Positions 1-7,435 of a DNA stretch of 64,000 nt are shown here, in pieces (the stretch's first letter is position 1; every line of letters begins with the position of its first letter). The stretch is taken from NCBI GenBank assembly GCA_037577475.1, contig CM075190.1, positions 320,001-384,000 on the forward strand, read 5' to 3'. A program made the translations under genes and the position numbers. Source of the stretch: Chaunax sp. Z400 (Eukaryota > Chordata > Actinopteri > Lophiiformes > Chaunacidae). The notes beneath the pieces are model-generated. The model did no database searches and had not been told where the DNA came from. It was given only the letters and a program-made list of their open reading frames with translations.

Positions 1-1211
1 GAAAAATAAAATTGGTAATGAGATGCGAAAAAAAAAATTGGTAATGAGATGCGAAAAAAACAGGAAAAAAACAAAAAAAATTGGTAATGAGATGCGGGGG
101 GAAAAAAGTAATGAGATGCGAAAAAAAATTGGTAATGGGATGCGAGAAGGGAAAAAAAAAATTGGTAATGAGATGCGAAAAAATATAATAATAAAAAATA
201 ATTGGTAATGAGATGCGGAAGAAAAAAAATTGGTAATGAGATGCGAGGAAAAAAAAATTGGTAATGAGATGCGAGAAAAAAAATTGGTAATGAGATGCAG
301 AAAAAAAAGGAAAAAAAATTGGTAATGAGATGCGGGGGAAAAAATTGGTAATGAGATGCGGGGAAAAAATTGGTAATGAGATGCGAGAAAAAAAATTGGT
401 AATGAGATGCAGAAAAAAAAGAAAAAAAAATTGGTGATGACCTGCGGGAAAAAAAATTGGTAATGAGATGCGAAAAAAAATTGGTAATGAGATGCGGAAT
501 TTTAAAAAAAAATGCTTAAAAAATTGGTAATGAGATGCGGAAAAAAAATTGGTAATGAGATGTGGGGGGGGAAAATGGTAATGAGATGCTAAAAAAATTT
601 GGTAATGAGATGCAGGAAAAAAAAATAATAATTGGTAATGAGATGCGGAAAAAAAATTGGTAATGAGATGTGGGGAAAAACAGGGAAAAAAACAAAAATT
701 GGTAATGAGATGCGAAAAAAAAAAGTAATGAGATGCGGAAGAAAAAAATTGGTAATGAGCTGCGAGAAAAAAAATTGGTAATGAGATGCAGAAAAAAAAG
801 GGAAAAAAATTGTTAATGAGATGCGGGAAAAAAATTGGTAATGAGATGCGGGGGAAAAATTGGTAATGAGATGCGAAATTTTTTTTAGAAAAAATGCTTT
901 AAAAAATTGGTAATGAGATGCGGAAAAAAAATTGGTAATGAGATGCGGGGGGAAAAATGGTAATGAGATGCTAAAAAAATTTGGTAATGAGATGCAGGGG
1001 AAAAAAAATAATAATTGGTAATGAGATGCGAAAAATAAAATTGGTAATGAGATGCGGAAAAAATTTGTTAATGAGATGCGAGAAGGGGAAAAAATTGGTA
1101 ATGAGATGCGGGGAAAAAAAATGGTAATGAGATGCGGAAGAAAAAAATTGGTAATGAGATGCTAAAAAAAATTGGTAATGAGATGCTAAAAAAAAATTTG
1201 GTAATGAGATG
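1..1211 (+). repeat. TGAGATGCG minisatellite, forward arm, copy 1
   Basis: Tandem units of about 18-30 bp share the core TTGGTAATGAGATGCG, separated by variable A-rich spacers. The array enters from outside the window. Its first ~250 bases match 36049-36300 and are the reverse complement of part of 1234-1500, so this is one arm of an inverted repeat. A block of several units is itself duplicated (around 500-640 and 880-1030). Frames read from it are repeat artefacts. Confidence 0.95.
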
Positions 1212-1233
1212 AAAAACAAAAAACAAAAAAACA

Positions 1234-1684
1234 ATTTACCAATTTTTTTTCTCGCATCTCATTACCAATTTTTTTTCTTCCGCATCTCATTACCAATTTT
1301 TTTTTTATTATATTTTTTCGCATCTCATTACCAATTTTTTTTTCCCTTCTCGCATCCCATTACCAATTTTTTTCCGCATCTCATTACTTTTTTTCCCCGC
1401 ATTTCATTACCAATTTTTTTTGTTTTTTTCCTGTTTTTTTTGCATCTCATTACCAATTTTTTTTCCGCATCTCATTACCAATTTTATTTTTCGCATCTCA
1501 TTAACAATTATTATTTTATTTTTCCCCCGCATCTCATTACCAATTTTTTTTGCATCTCATTACCATTTTTTCCCCGCATCTCATTACCGATTTTTTTTTC
1601 GCGTCTCATTACCAATTTTTTTTAATCATTTCTTTTTTTTTTAAAATTCGCATCTCATTACCAATTTTTTTTCACATCTCATTA
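1234..1684 (-). repeat. TGAGATGCG minisatellite, inverted arm, copy 1
   Basis: The same repeat as the preceding array but on the other strand (core CGCATCTCATTACCAA with T-rich spacers). The strand flips across an A-rich linker at 1212-1233. The order of variant spacers mirrors the forward arm seen complete at 35856-36320, so the two arms descend from one sequence. The array runs directly into the 330-bp module at 1685. Confidence 0.95.
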
Positions 1685-2014
1685 CCTAACTTTTACAAAT
1701 ACTTTAAAGTAAAATAAAATACAATTAACAAACAAATAAACAATGCTTTAGAATTGTTATTACGTAATGCACCATGTTATTACATTTTCTAGAGAATAAA
1801 AAAGTTGCAAGTGCATTTTGTAATAATCTTCTCAAAATGTAATAACTTATTACATAATGTGGCAAAATTTATTACAAAATGCGTTGGGGCAGTTTATTAC
1901 AAAATGCGGCAGTTTATTACAAAATGCGGCTTTATTACAAAATGAAATGAAAAAGTTATTACATTTTGGACGTTTATTACAAAATGCACCGTTATTACAA
2001 AATGCGGCTCAACA
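1685..2014 (+). repeat. Terminal module M1 (TTATTAC-rich, 330 bp)
   Basis: Starts CCTAACTTTTACAAAT and ends GCGGCTCAACA. It contains about a dozen TTATTAC/GTAATAA motifs on both strands, mostly as TTATTACAAAATGC. It is nearly identical and in the same orientation to 6650-6979 and 37733-38062, and the reverse complement of 35526-35855. Read on the minus strand it starts TGTTGAG, which fits the TGT...ACA ends known for Ginger and retroelement integrase substrates. Inferred role: transposon end with clustered transposase-binding sites. Confidence 0.85.
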
Positions 2015-2106
2015 GGGCGGGCTGTAATCTGATTGGCTGCTGCATCAGTTCTACAAAGATCATGCACTGCTTGCATGCTTAATTGAGACAGCCAACAGAG
2101 TTCAAC
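2015..2106 (+). promoter_or_regulatory. Candidate promoter of the integrase-OTU gene
   Basis: Directly after the end of M1 there is a GC-box-like GGGCGGG (2015-2021) and an inverted CCAAT box (TGATTGGCTG, about 2029-2038). The first ATG of the proposed gene follows at 2107. No TATA box is evident. The call rests on motif content and position only. Confidence 0.4.
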
Positions 2107-2116
2107 ATGATGCCAG
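2107..2116 (+). CDS. Proposed first coding exon of the integrase-OTU transposase (10 bp)
   Basis: ATGATGCCAG is followed by a donor GTATGA at 2117. Joining it to an acceptor at 3578/3579 (tract CCTCTTTTGTCACCCTTGTAG) or at 3626/3627 (CTCATTGTAG, with a CTGAC branch-site-like motif upstream) keeps the reading frame of the 867-codon ORF in both cases. The intron would hold the CA repeat and the 171-bp repeats. This would explain why the first ~13-29 codons of the open frame look like intron. No transcript evidence is available. Confidence 0.4.
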
Positions 2117-2400
2117 GTATGAAAAAACTGTGTCAAATATTATCTGTGTAATTGAATATATGGAAGTATAAAGACATTTTGCAGTTGATCTAAAGTTATG
2201 TAGATGTTTTGCCCTTGATAAGAAATTATATGACTGAATTTAAACCTGCATTGTCCAAGTTATGCTCACTGCATTAAAAACAGTTTGTAAAGTAAAACTG
2301 AAATCTATGCCTCTAAGTACATATTAAAAGTTAATAACTTTTAATGACCGACAGGTAATAACACATTTGAAGGAAAACTGTGCATGTGCAAAAAACTACA

Positions 2401-2430
2401 CCCACACACACACACACACACACACACAAT
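2401..2430. repeat. (CA)n microsatellite
   Basis: An uninterrupted CA dinucleotide run. The block-2 counterpart at about 38449-38466 is about 10 bp shorter, which accounts for the offset change from 36048 to 36038 between blocks. Confidence 0.95.
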
Positions 2431-2490
2431 AGTACACTGCTCAAAAAATAAAGTGATCATTTAAACAACACATCCCAGATCACAATGAAT

Positions 2491-3174
2491 GTCATAATAT
2501 GCAAATTAGATTGGTAAATTTACTCCCATCACAAACTTTGAGTCATGGTGAAGTTTTTCCTCATTTACAGTATAATTTTATCTCTTTCCACTTTCAAGTT
2601 ACAGCCTTTTGAAATCTTCTTCAGAGATGAATGTTTTCCAATATGGCCGCCAACTGGTGATGTCATAATATGCAAATTAGATTGGTAAATTTACTCCCAT
2701 CACAAACTTTGAGTCATGGTGAAGTTTTTCCTCATTTACAGTATAATTTGATCTCTTTCCACTTTCAAGTTGCAGCCTTTTGAAATCTTCTTCAGAGATG
2801 AATGTTTTCCAATATGGCCACCACCTGGTGATGTCATAATATGCAAATTAGATTGGTAAATTTACTCCCATCACAAACTTTGAGTAATGGTGAAGTTTTT
2901 CCACATTTACAGTATACTTTTATCTCTTTCCAGTTTCAAGTGACAGCCTTTTGGAAAATTGATATTATAATTTCATATTTTCCAATATGGCCGCCACCCT
3001 ATGACATCATAATATGCAAATTAGATTGGTAAATTTACTCCCATCACAAACTTAGGGTTGTGGTTAAGGTTTTTCTCATTTACAGCATAATTTTATCTCT
3101 TACCAGTTTCAAGTTACAGCCTTTTGGAAAATTAATATTAATATTTCATAAATTTTTGGAATATCTTTGGCGGC
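2491..3174 (+). repeat. 171-bp tandem repeat, four units, copy 1
   Basis: Units start near 2491, 2662, 2833 and 3003 with GTCATAATATGCAAATTAG or a close variant, and end near a CAATATGGCCGCCA motif. Units 1-3 are very similar; unit 4 is more diverged and ends at GGCGGCC. They lie in the proposed intron, upstream of the transposase frame. ATTTGCAT-like (octamer) and GCCGCCAT (YY1-like) strings recur in the units, so a regulatory role is possible but unproven. Confidence 0.9.
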
Positions 3175-3538
3175 CAAAGGGTTAACACAGTCATAAATAG
3201 TAAGCATCGAAATAGCTATTAAAAGGCTAAAAATGTTATAACAGGTGTGAAAACAATAAATTTGTTAAAACCTTGTTTTTCAGTATTCCTACAAAAGCAG
3301 CGTCCTCTTTAATGATAGCATCCTTTATTGAGACAAATCTAGGGCTATAACATAAGATCAACGTTCATAAAGCAATTTGAATTACTGTGATGCCGCAGGT
3401 GGTGGTGGGTTATCAAAATTGTAATAATTAAAATACCTTCTTAAATATTAATTCAAGATAAAATATTTTAGTACTTGAAATGAAATTCCACAAATAAAAT
3501 AAAAGTGCAAAAAAAAAGGCACAAAATGCAGTTTAGTT

Positions 3539-6142
3539 TTGGGAGTTAAACATTTTCCCTCTTTTGTCACCCTTGTAGGTCTGCTAATTATAACCCTGAC
3601 CTGCACCCTGCTGGGGCTCATTGTAGGCCATGGACAAAAGCAAGCAATGACCGAGGAAATGTACAATGTCATAGTTCGCAAGTTGAGAGGAGAGTTTCAT
3701 GTTCCAGTTTCTGAACGCACAAGAATTCAACAAAATGCCTTGGTGCGTCTCTGGAGAAATCAAGGGGTCTATTCTCTCAGTGAGGATGGGCAGACACTGC
3801 TGTGTGCCGGCAAGCCAGTCATGCTACAGTCTAATGTTGATTGTGTTGTTAAAAAGGGTCTAGATGATACTAAGGGTTCTGGAGCAAGAAAGTTGAGCAA
3901 ACGACTGAAAATGCATCATAGTGGCATAAGTGAAAGAAAGGTGCAGGAAATCTTGAACAAAACTGAGTGGTACCAACTTCAAAATGCAAAGTTTCTGAAT
4001 AAGCCCCCTTTGATGACCATTCAAGCCAAAGAAGTGCAAGATCGACACCAAATTGACCTATTGGACATGGGAAAAATGAAAATTAGTTATGGTCAGGCTT
4101 TATACCGTTACATTCTCACAGTGATGGATGTGTTCAGTCGTTACATGTGGCTGAAACCATTGAAAAGAAAAAGTAGTGTTGAAATCGCCAAACACCTTAA
4201 CAAGATTTATCGTGAACATGGACCACCCAAAGTGTTACAACATGACAAAGGGACTGAGTTTAAAGGGGCAGTGAAAATTCTAATGACATCTCTGCAAGTG
4301 AAAATAATTGAAAGTTCAGCATATCATCCACAAAGCCAAGGAAAGGTTGAGAGGACACATAGGTGGCTAAGAAAGAAGATCATGTATGATCTGGTGAAAT
4401 TTCAACGGAACGAAGTTAACTGGGTCAAGCACCTACCTGTATATTCAAGAGTGCTAAATGAGGATCTTAAAGAAGTTTTAGGCTGGAGGTCTCCATTTGA
4501 AGTATACTATGGAAGAAAAAGCAACAGCATAAGGCATCCTTTATGCGGTTCTCCATCTTCTGTTCGTAAGGAGTCTGTGAGGAATCAACATTCAACTTTA
4601 CCATCCTTGAGACATCGAGAAAAATTTGATACTAAACGAAAAAGGGTGAGAAGAATGGCACGGAAGGCCTCTGAGCACTGTGCTAAACTAATGATCAAGC
4701 GTGCATTCAAACAAAACCTATCACAACACTACAATGTTAAGGACGCTGTTTTGGTCAGAATGAGGGATGGTGCCCATCGAGTCTCCAAAAAGTATCACGT
4801 AAGGCGTGGTACAATTGTGAAAAAAAATCGAAAGCTCTCAAAATACAAAGTGAGTTTTAGGGACCCAAAGACCCTCCGACAAACACAAAAATGGTTCTTC
4901 GTGTCGGATATAACTAGTGCTACCCGGCTGCGAAAAAAGACACACTCTAAAAAACCCAAGACAGCACCATCAAAGAGAGGCCTAAACCCACTTTTGTTTC
5001 AGTACACACACACAGACAGACTAGAGGAATTTATGTCCATGGAGTTAAGCATTCGCTATGACCCTGACCCAGATGGAAATTGTCAGTTTGCAGCCATGGC
5101 TGACCAGCTATCCACCCTTGGAATATTTAGATCACCAGAAAGCTTAAGAGATGAAATTGTCCAAGACCTCAGGAATTATCCATACAATGGAAATGGAACA
5201 CTCTTGTTCAACTTTGTCGAGGGCAATGACTGGGATGGATACTTGGAAAGAATGGCCCGAACTGGAACCTATGGTGACCACATTACTTCGCAAAGAGCAT
5301 CTGAAATTTTCCAGGTCCAGTTTCTTGTAATTTCCTCTCTGGGAATCAATGCCTCAACTATTGTATCAGAGTCAAACATATATTGTCACAACAATCCAGT
5401 GCTAGTACTTGGTCATGTGGCAGAGGGGCATGGAGAACATTATCTGAGTTTGGAGGGACCAGTCACACCATTTATAGAGCATGTTTTGGATGCTCAAGCA
5501 GGACAGTTATATGACAACAACACACTTTCACCACTGCAGCCTGCCTCACCAGATGAGTCTGACCCACCTATCCAGCCTGCCTCACCAGATGAGTCTGACC
5601 CACCTATCCAGCCTGCCTCACCAGATGAGTCTGACCCACCTATCCAGCCTGACTCACCAGATGAGTCTGACCCACCTATCCAGCCTGACTCACCAGATGA
5701 GTCTGACCCACCTATCCAGCCTGACTCACCAGATGAGTGTGACCCACCTATCCAGCCTGAGGACCCTGTTCTGACTACACCCCCTGTTCAGCCTGTCCTA
5801 CCAACTGAAATGTTTCAGTCTATTATCAAAATGACCCTTGAGGATGACATGTCAATGCTTGGGACGTTTATCAGAGTGTCTCAACATTTTAAAGACATTG
5901 CAGATCGATTCCATCCATCAATCTATCTAAGGGAAACATTAAGCCGAAGCCTTGGGTTGGACGTCGTTGGAAAGCACACAATTAGTGTACAAAGGTTGTA
6001 CAAAGCAGCAGGGCGCTTTGGTGGTGTGGCATTAAAACTCAAGGAGCTGTTTGGGAAACATTCCAAGTGGTTTATGGCTTGGCTGGTAATTAGACATATT
6101 AGACATGGACAATTTGAAATTACGGATATATTTTGGAAATAG
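3539..6142 (+). CDS. Ginger-like transposase: integrase core plus OTU protease domain (copy 1)
   Basis: The 867-codon open frame carries a retroviral/Gypsy-type integrase core: HQIDLLDM with D173, LQHDKGTEFKG with D236, and QGKVERTH with E271 (34 residues between the last two). A basic C-terminal integrase region follows (about 400-455). An OTU-type cysteine protease domain has DGNCQFAA (D512, C515) and GEHYLSL (H634). Six 12-residue proline/acid repeats span 667-738, followed by a helical tail (758-867). Integrase plus OTU is the known architecture of Ginger1 DNA transposons and of genes derived from them. The usual HHCC finger is degenerate: HH near M120 is present but the cysteines are not. 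The real start is probably the spliced ATG at 2107 or Met37 (3647), since residues 1-29 look intronic. All catalytic positions are present, so it may be active. The block-2 copy differs by two residues. Confidence 0.8.
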   Translation: MGVKHFPSFVTLVGLLIITLTCTLLGLIVGHGQKQAMTEEMYNVIVRKLRGEFHVPVSERTRIQQNALVRLWRNQGVYSLSEDGQTLLCAGKPVMLQSNVDCVVKKGLDDTKGSGARKLSKRLKMHHSGISERKVQEILNKTEWYQLQNAKFLNKPPLMTIQAKEVQDRHQIDLLDMGKMKISYGQALYRYILTVMDVFSRYMWLKPLKRKSSVEIAKHLNKIYREHGPPKVLQHDKGTEFKGAVKILMTSLQVKIIESSAYHPQSQGKVERTHRWLRKKIMYDLVKFQRNEVNWVKHLPVYSRVLNEDLKEVLGWRSPFEVYYGRKSNSIRHPLCGSPSSVRKESVRNQHSTLPSLRHREKFDTKRKRVRRMARKASEHCAKLMIKRAFKQNLSQHYNVKDAVLVRMRDGAHRVSKKYHVRRGTIVKKNRKLSKYKVSFRDPKTLRQTQKWFFVSDITSATRLRKKTHSKKPKTAPSKRGLNPLLFQYTHTDRLEEFMSMELSIRYDPDPDGNCQFAAMADQLSTLGIFRSPESLRDEIVQDLRNYPYNGNGTLLFNFVEGNDWDGYLERMARTGTYGDHITSQRASEIFQVQFLVISSLGINASTIVSESNIYCHNNPVLVLGHVAEGHGEHYLSLEGPVTPFIEHVLDAQAGQLYDNNTLSPLQPASPDESDPPIQPASPDESDPPIQPASPDESDPPIQPDSPDESDPPIQPDSPDESDPPIQPDSPDECDPPIQPEDPVLTTPPVQPVLPTEMFQSIIKMTLEDDMSMLGTFIRVSQHFKDIADRFHPSIYLRETLSRSLGLDVVGKHTISVQRLYKAAGRFGGVALKLKELFGKHSKWFMAWLVIRHIRHGQFEITDIFWK
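5537..5752 (+). repeat. Coding 36-bp repeat (six units of QPASPDESDPPI)
   Basis: Six perfect or near-perfect 36-bp units encode QPASPDESDPPI, with Ala in units 1-3 and Asp in units 4-6; unit 6 has Cys for Ser. It forms an acidic, proline-rich linker between the OTU domain and the C-terminal helical tail. Copy number is the same in block 2 (41575-41790). Confidence 0.95.
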
Positions 6143-6649
6143 AAATTTTGTTGTTTGTTTAGCCTTTTGAGGCAATTTCATATTTGTTTAAAATTAATCT
6201 TAGTGGAGAAATTTGCTGGTCACAGCAGCTCTCTAAACAAGCAGAAGACACTTACGTTGTTTAAGGTAGAACTTATATTCATTGGTTCATTATTATTTTA
6301 AATTGGCCGCAAGCCTGCATGTGTTGGTTGCATTTATTGTTGTTGAAAGGTTCTATAAATGCATAAATAAAGCTGTTCTTTACCTATTCATCAGCGTTTC
6401 TATTTTGTATGTGCATATGTTAATGTTTACGAATGGATTAAATTTTGATACCCAGAGTTTTGTTCTGTATTATAAGAAGCATAATACGGTTTGTTGGATG
6501 TTTATAACTATTCTTGATGTGGTTTTGGTATCCAATAAAAAAAATCTGGAATTTACAGAATATTCTCTGTTAATGCAACCTTTGAATAGTGTACTGATAG
6601 TAATTGCTAAGTACTGCTACTAGGCTAATACAGTGATACTAATAATAGG
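6143..6649 (+). other. 3' flank of the transposase gene with polyadenylation signals
   Basis: AT-rich, non-coding between the stop codon and module M2. AATAAA occurs at 6366-6371 and again near 6534, suitable for 3' end formation. A 113-codon hydrophobic frame here has no recognisable domain and is treated as chance. Confidence 0.5.
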
Positions 6650-6979
6650 CCTAACTTTTACAAATACTTTAAAGTAAAATAAAATACAATTAACAAACAA
6701 ATAAACAATGCTTTAGAATTGTTATTACGTAATGCACCATGTTATTACATTTTCTAGAGAATAAAAAAGTTGCAAGTGCATTTTGTAATAATCTTCTCAA
6801 AATGTAATAACTTATTACATAATGCGGCAAAATTTATTACAAAATGCGTTGGGGCAGTTTATTACAAAATGCGGCAGTTTATTACAAAATGCGGCTTTAT
6901 TACAAAATGAAATGAAAAAGTTATTACATTTTGGACGTTTATTACAAAATGCACCGTTATTACAAAATGCGGCTCAACA
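6650..6979 (+). repeat. Terminal module M2 (330 bp)
   Basis: Nearly identical to M1 over its full 330 bp and in the same orientation, from CCTAACTTTTACAAAT to GCGGCTCAACA. With M1 it brackets the transposase gene as direct, not inverted, repeats, which is unusual for a cut-and-paste element. It is followed by unique DNA (6980-7154) starting CGCCCTCCCC. Confidence 0.85.
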
Positions 6980-7154
6980 CGCCCTCCCCTCCCTGGCTGA
7001 GTGACAGACCATGTAGAGCTTTGAATTTGGCCACAAGTTATTGGCCTATATAATTCCAAACGTGTTCTGTCATACATAGATTTATTGGGCTACATAGCTC
7101 TAAGGGAAATTGCATAAAAAAACAACAAAAAGTCACTCTTGTATAAATTCATTG

Positions 7155-7435
7155 TTTAACAAACAACAATAATAGGTATTATTACATAATGCACCATGTT
7201 ATTACATTTCCTAGAAAATAAAAAAGTTGCAAGTGCATTTTGTAATAATCTTCTCAAAATGTAATAACTTATTACATAATGTGGCAAAATTTATTACCAA
7301 ATGCGTTGGGGCAGTTTATTACAAAATGCGGCAGTTTATTACAAAATGAAATGAAAAAGTTATTACATTTTGGACGTTTATTAGTATAAACCTTTAGTAT
7401 AAAAAAGCACCGTTATTACAAAATGCGGCTCAACA
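7155..7435 (+). repeat. Terminal module M3, partial, abutting the AAACC satellite
   Basis: A shorter, more diverged module, related to M1/M2 from about the ATTGTT/ACAAACAA stretch onward and ending GCGGCTCAACA. The satellite starts with the very next base. In block 1 a patch of satellite sequence (about 7384-7406) replaces the TTACAAAAT part of one motif; the block-2 copy (M7) has the normal motif. Confidence 0.8.

Noticed and set aside
1209..1644. Phe/Leu/Ile-rich ORFs over the minisatellite (also 971-1234, 35916-36122 and 37018-37737)
   Set aside because: They are artefacts of the CGCATCTCATTACC repeat and T-rich spacers.
1..1684. CRISPR-like array (short regular repeats with spacers)
   Set aside because: Spacers are low-complexity A or T runs, the array flips strand, and the context is eukaryotic with no cas genes.
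2491..3174. Centromeric alpha-satellite (171 bp)
   Set aside because: Only the period agrees; there are just four units, no sequence resemblance, and a fish-like context.
6282..6623. 113-codon hydrophobic ORF after the transposase (also 42320-42661)
   Set aside because: It is AT-rich 3' flank with polyadenylation signals, and the block copies are simply identical by recent duplication. No recognised family.
1685..6979. LTR retrotransposon bounded by M1 and M2
   Set aside because: No reverse transcriptase, gag, primer-binding site or polypurine tract; the coding region is integrase plus OTU only, and inverted M modules exist.
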